A stretch of DNA of 60,787 nucleotides from Nostoc sp. LEGE 12450 (GCF_015206895.1 NZ_JADEXU010000032.1:1-60787); one strand, 5' to 3'; counted from the first letter of the stretch, positions 19,060 through 29,314 are shown. Notes: a model not told the origin generated them from the letters alone. Translations and numbers: made by a program.

Positions 19060-22000
19060 CTAAAATTTTGTGAGTGTGTTTGCCATTTCTTGCAAACTCC
19101 TGCAACTTAATAAGGCTTGGCGATCAACTTTCCCAATTAGCTTTTCTAAGCGGGTAATGATGCGGATACGTTCTAGGGAATCTACACCTAAATCCGCCTC
19201 CATATCTTTGTCCATTTCATCGGGACTAATTTGGTAGTGACAAATTTCTTCCGCTACCTGTCGAATTGTGGACTCAATTTTTGCATCTGCTTGTGATACT
19301 GATAGTATTTCTATTGGCTGTTGGGATTGAATTGTCAGTGAGCATAATTCCTCTATCTGAGCAATGTATTCCTGCATTAATTGATCAATAAGGGACAGGT
19401 CGAAGAATTTGTAGTCATAACTAGCAAACAGATGCAAACTGCCGTCAAATATCTCTTGTAATATATCAATGGTTCCAACAGCATTTATGCCACCTGCTTG
19501 ATAATCAATTACTTCTACAGGGCCGTATTGAGTTTTGATATGAGTATGCCCTGTGTAGGGAAAGTATAAATTCGATTTCAAGACGCTCCTAAACATAGAT
19601 AAACTATGCTCAGGTATTTTGCCGTCTTCTAAGGCGATATTGTCCCGGAACATCAGCCCCATCTGGCGAGTCTGCGCTCGGTCTAGACCGCTAGCGATAC
19701 CATTTTGAACTTCTTGATGTACACGGTTTAACAGAATTTGCCAATCTTCATCCGGTTGTGGTGGCGTAAAACTTAGGGCTAAATTCTGCGCGAAACTACT
19801 GACGACATTAGAAGCATCCGCGCCAGGATAAACTCTACCGCCGGTGGGGACTTGAACGATTACAGATTGTGAAGACTGCTGCAACTTGACAACGGCTCGC
19901 AGAAAAGCTCCCAGCAGCAAAGAATTTACAGGTAATCGCCAGTCACGGGTACGTTCAATCAGTTTAGCAGTGCGATCGCGTCCGAGAATGTACCTTTGAG
20001 TATGGAATTGAGGGCGTGGGTGGTCAACAATATCGCCTTTGGGGTTCCAGAAGTAAGAATCTTTACCTTGGCTACTAGTGTAGGCTGCCAACGCTCGGTC
20101 TTCTTCGGGATCGTGCCAAGCGTTCATGGCTTGCACTAATTGGCGGTAATCTTCTAAGGTCGTAGCTGGAGGCAGATCGGGCTGATCATTGCAAATATAG
20201 GCGCGATAAATTTCGAGAAATTCACGCAATATGAGATGATTTCCGAGAGCATCAGAAATTAGGTGTTCGTTGCCTAAAAATAGCTGATATACCGAATCTT
20301 CTAAGCGCAATACAGAAAATTGATGCAATGGCCATTGAGTTAGAGGCCATTCATAATTTAACCAGCGATCAACTTCTGCCTGTACAGCCTGCTCTTTAGC
20401 ATCACTGTTAAGATGTCTAATATCTGTAACTGGAATTTCTGGAGGAGTTGGATCTTCCATAACTTCCATTAAGTATTCATTAAAGCGAGTCGCACCCTCT
20501 GGGACATGGAAGCGCGATCGCAACATAGGATGCCGAGACAGCAAGTTTTTCCAACTCTGCCAAGCAATATCTAAGTCGAAAGACCCTTGTAAACGCAAAC
20601 TAGAAAACAGGCTGTTGGAATTTACCACCCAGTGACCTAATAAGTGAAAATACTGTCCATGAAGCATTTCCAAATTATTTATTTCACCCTGTGTAGTCAT
20701 TTTTTCTGGGTTAATAACTACAGCGTTTCCACCACTGACGATGTTTTGCTCATCCGAGCTTTGCCACTCATCAAATATCTGAATTACTTGCCTTAATGTT
20801 TGCAACTGCATCAAGTCTCGCAAAGAGAACTTGCTACTAAATGATGTCTGTTGGTCTACTGGAACCAATTTTATCAGACCGCTCATCAGTTGCATCATCA
20901 TGATTGAATCCAATCCCAGGTCTGCCTCTAGGGAAATATCCAAATTTAATTGTTCTAACTTGAGTCCTGTTGTCTTAGCAGCTAGAGCCAGGATACGCTC
21001 CTCTAGGGTTGTATCAGAGATGCTGATGGCAGGAATTTCTGCTTTCTGAACTGGAACTGACTCTTGCTTCGTGACTGCTGTATCAATCCAGAAACGTTGG
21101 CGCTGGAAGGGATAAGTAGGCAAAGGGACACGGCTACGCTGATAATCGTGGTCAAAGCCAGACCAATCCACTTTCACACCTTGAATATACAGCGATGCCA
21201 AACTTTGGAGCAACTGCTGCCAATCGTTTTGTCCACGACGTAAAGAAGGCAACCAAACTCCCATGCCATTAGGTAAAGACTGTTGCCCCATTCCTATAAG
21301 TACTGAATGTGGGCCAATTTCCACAAATAAGTCATACCCTTGTGCAACGAGAGTCTGCATCCCTGCGGCAAATCGTACTGGCTGCCGCAGATGACTACGC
21401 CAATAACTGGCCTGACCAATTTCTGCTCCCTGCACTAGTTGTCCAGTCACATTGGAAATTAAGTCTATTTGGGGTTCATGGTAGACCAACTCGCTAGCGC
21501 GTTGCTCAAACTCTGCCAGAATTGGTTCCATGAGAGGAGAATGAAAGGCATGAGAAACCCGTAAGCTTCGGTACTCAATTCCTTGTGCTTCCAGTTTTTG
21601 CAACACTGTCTGTACTGCTGGTAGCGCCCCTGAAATAACCACATTTTGCGGGCCATTAACCGCCGCGATGCCTACGGCGGGCTTTGCCAACGCTACTTGC
21701 TGAGTATAGGGAGCGATCGCAGCGATTACCTGTTCTTCTGAGGCAAACACCGCCGCCATCTCACCCCCTGGTGGTAATGCTTGCATCAAACGGGAGCGAT
21801 CGGCAATCAATTTCAACCCATCTTCTAAGCTGAACACCCCAGCTACACAAGCTGCTACATATTCGCCGACACTGTGACCCATCACAGCATTCGGTTCAAT
21901 TCCCCAAGAACGCCATAACTCATACAGAGCATATTCCAAGGCAAATAAAGCTGGTTGGGTGTAAAGTGTTTGGTCGAGGGGAGAATTCTCACTTGTGGCG

Positions 22001-23847
22001 GGATAAATTACAGACAACAGGGGTTTTGGCAGATAAGGGCGCAATATAGCATCGCAGCGTTCCAGGGCTTGGCGGAAAGTTGGTTGAGTATCATAGAGTT
22101 CGCGTCCCATGCCTACATATTGGGAACCTTGCCCGGTGAACAAAAAGGCCACCTTGGGTTGACGGGATTTATCAACTTGCCCTTTGAGGGAATCACCAGT
22201 ATTCTGCCCAAGGTTAAAGGCTGCTAGCTGTTCACACACTTGATTTGAGTTTTCAGCCACCATTGCCAAGCGATGGGCAAATACAGAGCGGCCTGTATTG
22301 GCAGTAAAGCAGGCATCGGCTAGGTTTATGTCAAGATTAGCTCTGAAGGTTGTGTAAAAGTTACTAACTAACTCCTGTAATCCGCTTTCAGTTTTCGCTG
22401 AGAGACTGAGCAAATGTAAGGGGCGTTCTACTTCATTGGACTGCTGCTGGCGGGTAGGGGCTTCTTCGATGACGAGGTGAGCATTGGTACCAGTTACACC
22501 AAACCCACTCAACCCAGCAATCCGGGGTTTATCTCCAGAAGTCCAAGGCGTTCGTTGCGTTGGCACCAACACTGGCAGCTTTGCCCACGGGATGAAAGGA
22601 TTGGGATTTTTTAGGTGCAGATGAGGCGGTATCTCTTGATGTTGCAGTGACAGCACCACCTTGATCAGTCCCGCCACCCCTGCTGCTGATTCTAAGTGAC
22701 CAATGTTGGTTTTTGCCGAGCCAATAATTAAAGGCTCCTGTGGCGATCGCTCTTGGCACAACACTGCCCCCAAAGACTCGACTTCGATCGGATCTCCTAA
22801 AGATGTTCCTGTGCCGTGGGCTTCAACATAGCTGATTTGTCCAGGCTCTACCCCAGCGTTAGCCAAGGCTTTACGAATTAGTGCTTGCTGGGCTACTCCA
22901 TTAGGAACTGTCAAACCACTACTGGGGCCATCTTGGTTAACCGCCGATCCCCGAATTAGGGCTAAGATATTGTCACCATCAGCGATCGCATCACTAAGGC
23001 GCTTGAGAACAACAACCCCACACCCTTCTCCCCTGGCAAAGCCGTCCGCAGCAGCATCAAAAGTCTTGCAACGACCATCGGGGGCTAACATCCTGGCTCG
23101 ACAAGTGGCAATGGTAGCAATTGGTGAGAGGATGAGATTCACCCCACCAGCTAAGGCTAGATCGGACTCTTGGCTACGCAGACTTTGGCAGGCTAAATGG
23201 ATGGCTACCAGTGAAGATGAGCAAGCCGTATCCACCGCCATACTTGGTCCCTGTAGACCCAAAGTATATGATAAGCGACCAGCTACAGCGTTAAGACAAT
23301 TGCCTGTAGCGCTGTAGGCATCGATTTTGGTGCGATCGCTAGACCCAATCTGGAGTTGCAAATAATCATTGGTGGTAATGCCGACAAATACCCCGGTTTG
23401 GCTATTTCTCAAGCGTTCGGGTGCAATGCCAGCCTGCTCAATCGCCTCCCAACTGACCTCCAACAACAGCCTTTGCTGGGGGTCCATGTTCTCAACTTCG
23501 CGGGGGGTAATGCCAAAGAATTGGGCATCGAACTGGTCTACTTGGTCTAGAAAACCGGCATTTTTAACATACATCTTTCCTGGTGCATCAGGGTCCGGAT
23601 CGTAGAATTCATCAATATTCCATCGATCTTTGGGAACTTCAGCGATCGCATCCACTCCATCATGAAGTAAAGACCAGAACTTTTGCAGATTGTTAGCACC
23701 CGGAAGTCGGCAACCCATACCAATAATGGCAATTGGCTCTGTCTTGGCACGCTCCATTGCATCAAGCTTAGAGCGCATTTCTCTAACTGCCAGCAGTGCA
23801 TTTTTTAAGCGATCGCGATGGTCAATAGTTTCGGCAATATTATTCAT
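19060..23847 (-). CDS. Hybrid PKS: KS-AT-ACP-C-ACP
   Basis: 1595 residues. An N-terminal helix (RDRLKNALLAVREM) looks like a docking segment. The KS has active Cys209 (DTACSSSL) and the two His motifs. The AT has GHSVGEYVAA near 657 and HAFHS near 767, predicting malonyl-CoA. ACP1 has the attachment Ser in LGLDSIM near 981. An NRPS-like C domain spans about 1095-1510 with NEHLISDA near 1194: the first His of HHxxxDG is Glu, but the catalytic second His and the Asp remain. ACP2 has LGVDSLER near 1557. There is no KR, DH or TE, so this module should leave a beta-keto group. The C domain probably joins the chain on ACP1 with a residue on ACP2, loaded in trans by the next protein's A domain. Its AT carries a 7-residue repeat-derived insertion (see 21664-21690). 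Confidence 0.92.
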   Translation of the reverse strand: MNNIAETIDHRDRLKNALLAVREMRSKLDAMERAKTEPIAIIGMGCRLPGANNLQKFWSLLHDGVDAIAEVPKDRWNIDEFYDPDPDAPGKMYVKNAGFLDQVDQFDAQFFGITPREVENMDPQQRLLLEVSWEAIEQAGIAPERLRNSQTGVFVGITTNDYLQLQIGSSDRTKIDAYSATGNCLNAVAGRLSYTLGLQGPSMAVDTACSSSLVAIHLACQSLRSQESDLALAGGVNLILSPIATIATCRARMLAPDGRCKTFDAAADGFARGEGCGVVVLKRLSDAIADGDNILALIRGSAVNQDGPSSGLTVPNGVAQQALIRKALANAGVEPGQISYVEAHGTGTSLGDPIEVESLGAVLCQERSPQEPLIIGSAKTNIGHLESAAGVAGLIKVVLSLQHQEIPPHLHLKNPNPFIPWAKLPVLVPTQRTPWTSGDKPRIAGLSGFGVTGTNAHLVIEEAPTRQQQSNEVERPLHLLSLSAKTESGLQELVSNFYTTFRANLDINLADACFTANTGRSVFAHRLAMVAENSNQVCEQLAAFNLGQNTGDSLKGQVDKSRQPKVAFLFTGQGSQYVGMGRELYDTQPTFRQALERCDAILRPYLPKPLLSVIYPATSENSPLDQTLYTQPALFALEYALYELWRSWGIEPNAVMGHSVGEYVAACVAGVFSLEDGLKLIADRSRLMQALPPGGEMAAVFASEEQVIAAIAPYTQQVALAKPAVGIAAVNGPQNVVISGALPAVQTVLQKLEAQGIEYRSLRVSHAFHSPLMEPILAEFEQRASELVYHEPQIDLISNVTGQLVQGAEIGQASYWRSHLRQPVRFAAGMQTLVAQGYDLFVEIGPHSVLIGMGQQSLPNGMGVWLPSLRRGQNDWQQLLQSLASLYIQGVKVDWSGFDHDYQRSRVPLPTYPFQRQRFWIDTAVTKQESVPVQKAEIPAISISDTTLEERILALAAKTTGLKLEQLNLDISLEADLGLDSIMMMQLMSGLIKLVPVDQQTSFSSKFSLRDLMQLQTLRQVIQIFDEWQSSDEQNIVSGGNAVVINPEKMTTQGEINNLEMLHGQYFHLLGHWVVNSNSLFSSLRLQGSFDLDIAWQSWKNLLSRHPMLRSRFHVPEGATRFNEYLMEVMEDPTPPEIPVTDIRHLNSDAKEQAVQAEVDRWLNYEWPLTQWPLHQFSVLRLEDSVYQLFLGNEHLISDALGNHLILREFLEIYRAYICNDQPDLPPATTLEDYRQLVQAMNAWHDPEEDRALAAYTSSQGKDSYFWNPKGDIVDHPRPQFHTQRYILGRDRTAKLIERTRDWRLPVNSLLLGAFLRAVVKLQQSSQSVIVQVPTGGRVYPGADASNVVSSFAQNLALSFTPPQPDEDWQILLNRVHQEVQNGIASGLDRAQTRQMGLMFRDNIALEDGKIPEHSLSMFRSVLKSNLYFPYTGHTHIKTQYGPVEVIDYQAGGINAVGTIDILQEIFDGSLHLFASYDYKFFDLSLIDQLMQEYIAQIEELCSLTIQSQQPIEILSVSQADAKIESTIRQVAEEICHYQISPDEMDKDMEADLGVDSLERIRIITRLEKLIGKVDRQALLSCRSLQEMANTLTKF
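21664..21690. repeat. Dispersed repeat inserted in frame in a PKS AT domain
   Basis: The core gcgatgcctacggcgggc followed by tttgccaacgc lies inside the AT. The adjacent paralogous gene has the same flanks (ttaaccgccgc and gctacttgctgag) without it. The insertion adds about seven residues (roughly LAKPAVG) between TQQVA and IAAVNGPQN. Confidence 0.8.
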
Positions 23848-23994
23848 TTTAATAATTTCTGAGGATGCTTAAAGAGTTATCAGCAAATCGAGCATCTTTG
23901 ATGCAGTCGAGTGAAAATCTCTTGAGAAGCTAAACCCAATATTTTGTGGGGTTTGTTGGGTTGAAGCTTTGCAAAAATTAATTTTGATGAGTTT

Positions 23995-24042
23995 GTAGTA
24001 AGCACTTCAGTGCTTAAAAATCTAGACTAAAGTCCTTACTAC
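23995..24042. repeat. Short inverted repeat
   Basis: gtagtaagcact (23995-24006) is mirrored by agtccttactac (24031-24042) with one mismatch. An internal cacttcagtg hairpin adds structure. It lies in the 377-bp gap between two PKS genes; repeats of this type are common in cyanobacteria. Confidence 0.65.
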
Positions 24043-24079
24043 GAACTTTTTCACCACTCATAAATAATGCGATAGATTA

Positions 24080-24189
24080 CTAGTAGTCTGTCCCAAAAGT
24101 TTTGAGAGGTTAGTGGTGTTCAGATCCCCGACTTCTTCAAGAAGTCGGGGATCTAGCAGCCCTGCAAAATTAATGGGACAGACCACTAG
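24080..24189. mobile_element. MITE-like element with terminal and central inverted repeats
   Basis: The ends ctagtagtctgtccca (24080-24095) and the inverse of ctagtggtctgtccca (24174-24189) match at 15 of 16 positions. The centre holds a perfect 16-bp hairpin, agatccccgacttctt, one base, then its complement (24122-24154). There is no coding capacity and no obvious target duplication. The CTAGTAGTCTG end resembles the elements at 29378-29493 and 56760-56911. The hairpin could reduce read-through between the two PKS genes. Confidence 0.72.
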
Positions 24190-24224
24190 CACGTTAGTCT
24201 TAAAACATTGCCCTCTTTACATCT

Positions 24225-27200
24225 TTAATTAACCAAGGCGGCTAATTCTGCGTCTAGTAATGAAGCCAATTCGTCTTCAGAAAATTGTTCTAGTTCTGCT
24301 GAAGTTTGAGACAATTGTTTGGGATCTTTTTGTGACTCCTGTTGTACCGATGGCTCTAGGGAAAGAATGTAGGTAGCCAGGTGATTAGCTAGAACCTCAA
24401 TATTTGGATAGTTAAAAACTAGTGTTGAACTTAAAGATTGTCCCAAACTGACTTCAAGGCGATTCTTCAAGTCCACAGCCATCAAGGAATCCATGCCTAG
24501 TTCAAGAAAGCCCTGTTGTACGTCTGCCAGATGGGATGGCTCTAGTCCTAAAACCTCAGCAACTTGGCTTTGCAGATGAGCAATTAAGAAACTTTGACGT
24601 TTGTTGGCTGGTAGAGCGTTCAATTGCTCTAAAAACTGTGGACGCAATGCTGGCTGCACTTCACCTTGTTCTTGTTGCTGTGTGCCAATTTGTTTGAGCA
24701 GCGATCGCTCTCCCTTGACTTCATAAACGGGTTTGAAGATATTCCAGTCAACCTTAGCGGCTGTTGCTTGGACAATATTTGTACCTAAAAGCTGTGCTAA
24801 AACTGCAATCCCTTCTTCTGCTTGCCAAGGTTCTAACCCCATCCGCTTCAATAAGGTTTGGGTTTCTTCCGAAGCCATCCCACCGCCTGCCCAAGGCCCC
24901 CAATTTATGCTTAAAGCTGGTACTCCCAAAGCTTGGCGATAATGGGCAAGGGTGTCGAGGAAGTGATTGCCAGCAGCGTAATGTGCTTGTCCTCTAGAAC
25001 CCCACACTGAAGCAATTGAGGAAAAACAGACGAAGAAATCTAAATTCATCCCCAAACTAAGTTGATGTAAAAGCCATCCGCCCGCTACCTTCGGTTGGAG
25101 GGTAGATTCAAGGTGCTTCAGGTCAATATCTTGTAATACTTGATACTCAGCTATCCCAGCAGCATGAACAATTCCTTTTAAGGGAATTTGAGTATTATGT
25201 AGCTGTTCAAAAACCGCAGAGATTTCAGCCTGGTTGCTGACATCAGCCTGAGCGACGACGACATTAGCACCCATATTTTCTAAGGCTTGAATCGCCTGCA
25301 CCCGTTCCCAGATTTCGGTATCCTTTGGTAAAGTTGCCCATGTAGCGCGATCAGGAAGGTCTCTGCGTCCTATTAGCACCAAGTTTCGTGCCCCTTGTTC
25401 TACCAGCCACTGGGCAACTTTCAGCCCTAAACTGCCTAAGCCACCAGTAATTAGGTAAGTACCATCAGCTTGCAATTGCACAGGTTTAGATGGCAGTTTA
25501 TTGCTACGCACCAAACGAGCAACATAGCGTTTTTCCCCGCGTAAGGTGAGTTGATCCTCGCCATCAGGCTGCCAAATTTCTGTTAAAAGAGAAAGAGCTT
25601 GCTGCTCGCTAGAGATACTAGGATCTAAATCTATTAACCCTCCCCAAACTTCAGAATGCTCCAGTGCGATCGCTCGGCCCATTCCCCACAAAGGTGCTTG
25701 AGCTACTGCTAGAGAAACAGGTTTTGTTTCTACTGCTTGTGTGCCAGAAGTTATCAACCATAACCGAGTTAATGCTGACTTACTCTGCTTGACCAATTCC
25801 TGAACAAGATGCAGCACACTGCCACAGCCTAGTAGTTGCGCTTTCTCTAAAGAAGATGGTGTAATTTGGTCGTCCATTGCTGCATCTAAACTCCACAGAT
25901 GCACTATTCCCCGACACGACAGACCATTATTTCCAAGAGTTTCCTGCAATAGTCGTTGACAGTCTTGAGGATTTGCTGGGTTGATTTTCCGATGTCCACC
26001 TTCTAAGATTTCATAGGCTTCGCCAGGATAAATCATCACATATTTTTCACCGCGCGATCGCAGCAGTTCTGCTAACGTTTGTCCCACACCAGCCCGATCT
26101 GCGAATATCAGCCATTTGCCCGGCTGGTTAACGGAAACAGACGGTACACTCAAACGCTCTTGGGGTTGCCACTGCACCTCGTATAATGAATCACTCAGAT
26201 AATCTGGAATCAAGTGCTGCTGATCTTGTAAGAGCAACTGTTTAAGTAGCTCATATCTGTCTGGAGAAAGCTCGACAATACGTTGAGAAAGTTTCGCAAG
26301 CTGTATACTCTCCAAGATGGATTGCACTTCTGCTGCTGGCAGTTGTTCAACTATTTCTAACTTCCGAGCTAGTTGTTGAGTATTTCCAGATTGTAAAAGA
26401 TTGTGAATCGGGTATTCAACATTTTTGTTTGATACAATCTGTACTTCTGGCTGCTTAGGTGCTTGGTCAAACCAATAACGCTTTCTTTGGAAGGGATAGG
26501 TAGGAAGAGGCAGGCGATCGCGCTGATAATCATGGTCGAAGCCAGACCAATCTACTTTCACGCCTTGGACATAGAGCGAGGCTAAACTCTGGAGCAACTG
26601 CTGCCAATCGTCTTGTCCACGGCGCAAGCTTGATAACCAAACCCCAGTTCCTTCTGGTAAACATTGCCGTCCCATGCCGATGAGTATGGGACTTGGACCG
26701 ATTTCCACAAACAATTCATATCCTTGTGCAACGAGAGTCTGTATACCTGCGGCAAATCGCACCGTCTCCCGCACATGACAACGCCAATAGCTGGCTTGAC
26801 CTATTTCTGCTCCCTGTACAATTTCTCCAGTCGCATTGGAAATTAAGTCTATCCGGGGAGTCGCATAAGTGACTGCTGCTGCTTTCTGCTCAAACTCCGC
26901 TAGCATCGGCTCCATCAGAGGAGAATGAAAGGCATGGGATACTGTTAAGGGACGAGTCACTATTCCTTCGGCTTCTAATTCCTTTAACACCGCTTGTAAA
27001 GCCACCCCTTCACCGGAAATGACTATATTTTGTGGGCCATTAACCGCCGCAATTGCTACTTGCTGAGTATAGGGAGTAATCGCAGCGATTACCCGCGCTT
27101 CCGACGCAAATACCGCCGCCATCTCACCCCCTGGTGGTAATGCTTGCATCAAACGGGAGCGAAGGGCAATCAACTTCAACCCATCTTCCAAGCTGAACAC

Positions 27201-29207
27201 CCCAGCTACGCAAGCTGCTACGTATTCACCTACACTGTGACCCATCACGACATTCGGCTCAATTCCCCAAGAGCACCATAACTCATATAGGGCATATTCC
27301 AAGGCAAATAAAGCTGGTTGAGTGTAAAGTGTTTGGTCGAGCGGGGAATTCTCACCTGTGGCGGGATAAATTACAGATAACAAGGGTTTTGGCAGATAAG
27401 GGCGCAAGATAGTATCGCAGCGCTCTAGGGCTTGGCGGAAAGTCGGTTGAGTATCATAGAGTTCGCGTCCCATGCCTACATATTGGGAACCTTGTCCGGT
27501 GAATAAAAAGGCAATCTTCGGACGACGACTATCTTGAGGTTGCCCACTCAATACTCCCGATGAATGATTACCACTGCTGAAGGCTCCTAGCTGTTCGCAT
27601 ATCTCGGCTGAATTTTTAGCTATTACTGCTAGGCGATTAGCAAATAGAGAGCGACCTGTATTAGCACTAAAGCAGACATCAGCTAAGTTGAGATCGGGAT
27701 CGGCTTTGAGTGCGGTGTAAAATTTACTGGCTAACTTCTGTAATCCGCCTTCAGTTTTTGCGGAGAGACTGAGCAGATGTAGAGGGCGTTCTACTTTTTT
27801 TGGCTCCTGCTGACGGGTTGGCGCTTCTTCAACCACCAAGTGAGCATTAGTACCACTAAAACCGAAGGAACTCAGACCCGCGATGCGCGATCCGTTGGGC
27901 GAAGACCAGGGAGTGAGTTCTGTGGAAATTTTGATTGGCAATTCTGCCCAGGGTATAAAAGGATTAGGGTTATGTAAATGTAGATGAGGTGGTATTTCTT
28001 GATGTTGCAAAGCCAGCACTAACTTGATTAAACCCGCCACCCCAGCTGCTGCTTCCAAGTGTCCCATGTTGGTTTTAGCTGAACCAACTATCAAGGGCTG
28101 GTCTGGAGAGCGTCCTTGGCCTAGTACTGCTGCTAAGGCTCGCAATTCAATAGGGTCTCCTAAAGATGTGCCTGTGCCGTGGGCTTCAACGTAACTCACC
28201 TGATTGGGCGCTACCCCAGCGTTAGCCAAAGCTGTGCGGATGACTGCTTGCTGAGATGGGCCATTGGGAACCGTCAAACCGCCGCTACGACCGTCTTGAT
28301 TGACAGCCGACCCCCGAATTAGGGCTAAAATATTGTCACCATCAGCGATCGCATCACTGAGGCGTTTGAGAACTACAATGCCGCACCCTTCTCCCCGTGC
28401 ATAGCCATCAGCCGCAGCATCAAAGGTTTTACAGCGACCATCGGCAGCTAGCATCCTCGCTCGGCATTCATTAATAGTTACCACTGGTGTCAGAATCAAA
28501 TTCACTCCCCCAGCTAGAGCTAAATTACACTCTCTGCTACGTAAACTCTGGCAAGCTATATGGATTGTTACCAAGGACGATGAACAGGCTGTATCTATTG
28601 CCATGCTTGGCCCTTGTAAACCTAGAGTGTAAGACAATCTACCAGAAGTAACGCTAAAAGCGCTACCTGTGGCAGTATGGGCATCGGCGAGACTGGGGTC
28701 GTTGGCTGCTACCTGAAAATAATCCAGATTCATAATCCCGACAAAAACCCCAGTTGGACTACCAACTAGCTTGTCTTGTGCCAGCCCAGCATTTTCTAGG
28801 GCTTCCCAACTCACTTCTAAGAGTAGCCTCTGCTGCGGGTCCATATTCACAGCTTCCCGAGGCGCAATCCCAAAAAACTGCGGGTCAAACTGATCTACCT
28901 GGTCTAAAAACCCGGCGTTACGGACATACATTTTCCCTGTAGCATCAGGATTTGGATCATAGTAAGCGTCAATATCCCAACGGTCGGCGGGTACTTCTTT
29001 AATGGCATCTGTCCCATTACGCAACATTTGCCAGTATGATTCGGGATCGTTGCTGCCTCCTGGAAATCGGCAACCTAACCCAATAATGGCTATTGGTTCT
29101 GTCTTAGCACGTTCGTTGGCTTCTAGTTTCGCTTGCATTTCTTGCAAGGCCAAAAGAGCGCGTTTTGTTGGGGATAGAGGTTGGGAGTTTTCTAAATTGT
29201 TACTCAT
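24225..29207 (-). CDS. Type I PKS: KS-AT-KR-ACP
   Basis: 1660 residues. An N-terminal docking-like helix (TKRALLALQEMQAKLEANE) is followed by KS (DTACSSSL, Cys near 206), then AT (GHSVGEYVAA near 656, HAFHS near 759, predicting malonyl-CoA), then a structural linker. KR has TGGLGSLGLKVA near 1255 and active Ser, Tyr and Asn in the SSIAS...HYAAGN stretch near 1400. ACP has the Ser in LGMDSLMAVD near 1571. There is no DH or ER, so it should leave a beta-hydroxyl. The KR lacks the LDD motif of B-type reductases (HAAGIAEYQ), which hints at A-type stereochemistry. Its KS-AT DNA is strikingly similar to that of the next gene, indicating recent duplication or conversion. Confidence 0.93.
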   Translation of the reverse strand: MSNNLENSQPLSPTKRALLALQEMQAKLEANERAKTEPIAIIGLGCRFPGGSNDPESYWQMLRNGTDAIKEVPADRWDIDAYYDPNPDATGKMYVRNAGFLDQVDQFDPQFFGIAPREAVNMDPQQRLLLEVSWEALENAGLAQDKLVGSPTGVFVGIMNLDYFQVAANDPSLADAHTATGSAFSVTSGRLSYTLGLQGPSMAIDTACSSSLVTIHIACQSLRSRECNLALAGGVNLILTPVVTINECRARMLAADGRCKTFDAAADGYARGEGCGIVVLKRLSDAIADGDNILALIRGSAVNQDGRSGGLTVPNGPSQQAVIRTALANAGVAPNQVSYVEAHGTGTSLGDPIELRALAAVLGQGRSPDQPLIVGSAKTNMGHLEAAAGVAGLIKLVLALQHQEIPPHLHLHNPNPFIPWAELPIKISTELTPWSSPNGSRIAGLSSFGFSGTNAHLVVEEAPTRQQEPKKVERPLHLLSLSAKTEGGLQKLASKFYTALKADPDLNLADVCFSANTGRSLFANRLAVIAKNSAEICEQLGAFSSGNHSSGVLSGQPQDSRRPKIAFLFTGQGSQYVGMGRELYDTQPTFRQALERCDTILRPYLPKPLLSVIYPATGENSPLDQTLYTQPALFALEYALYELWCSWGIEPNVVMGHSVGEYVAACVAGVFSLEDGLKLIALRSRLMQALPPGGEMAAVFASEARVIAAITPYTQQVAIAAVNGPQNIVISGEGVALQAVLKELEAEGIVTRPLTVSHAFHSPLMEPMLAEFEQKAAAVTYATPRIDLISNATGEIVQGAEIGQASYWRCHVRETVRFAAGIQTLVAQGYELFVEIGPSPILIGMGRQCLPEGTGVWLSSLRRGQDDWQQLLQSLASLYVQGVKVDWSGFDHDYQRDRLPLPTYPFQRKRYWFDQAPKQPEVQIVSNKNVEYPIHNLLQSGNTQQLARKLEIVEQLPAAEVQSILESIQLAKLSQRIVELSPDRYELLKQLLLQDQQHLIPDYLSDSLYEVQWQPQERLSVPSVSVNQPGKWLIFADRAGVGQTLAELLRSRGEKYVMIYPGEAYEILEGGHRKINPANPQDCQRLLQETLGNNGLSCRGIVHLWSLDAAMDDQITPSSLEKAQLLGCGSVLHLVQELVKQSKSALTRLWLITSGTQAVETKPVSLAVAQAPLWGMGRAIALEHSEVWGGLIDLDPSISSEQQALSLLTEIWQPDGEDQLTLRGEKRYVARLVRSNKLPSKPVQLQADGTYLITGGLGSLGLKVAQWLVEQGARNLVLIGRRDLPDRATWATLPKDTEIWERVQAIQALENMGANVVVAQADVSNQAEISAVFEQLHNTQIPLKGIVHAAGIAEYQVLQDIDLKHLESTLQPKVAGGWLLHQLSLGMNLDFFVCFSSIASVWGSRGQAHYAAGNHFLDTLAHYRQALGVPALSINWGPWAGGGMASEETQTLLKRMGLEPWQAEEGIAVLAQLLGTNIVQATAAKVDWNIFKPVYEVKGERSLLKQIGTQQQEQGEVQPALRPQFLEQLNALPANKRQSFLIAHLQSQVAEVLGLEPSHLADVQQGFLELGMDSLMAVDLKNRLEVSLGQSLSSTLVFNYPNIEVLANHLATYILSLEPSVQQESQKDPKQLSQTSAELEQFSEDELASLLDAELAALVN

Positions 29208-29294
29208 ATCAATACGTTCTTCTATATAGGATGTGAAAAATTGGCAACTATAGGAATCCGATTTGATTTTTGAATTTATTTACGTAGGTAGAGG

Positions 29295-29314
29295 AGACGC
29301 GATTAATCGCGTCT
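29295..29314. repeat. 20-bp perfect palindrome
   Basis: agacgcgattaatcgcgtct reads the same on both strands. It lies in the gap between two PKS genes and is a common short palindrome in cyanobacterial intergenic DNA. It could form a hairpin in the transcript. Confidence 0.65.

Noticed and set aside
20180..20420. C-like domain as an epimerase
   Set aside because: The motif near residue 1194 (NEHLISDA) keeps the His and Asp of condensation domains, and its place between two carriers suits condensation; no epimerase-specific motif was seen.
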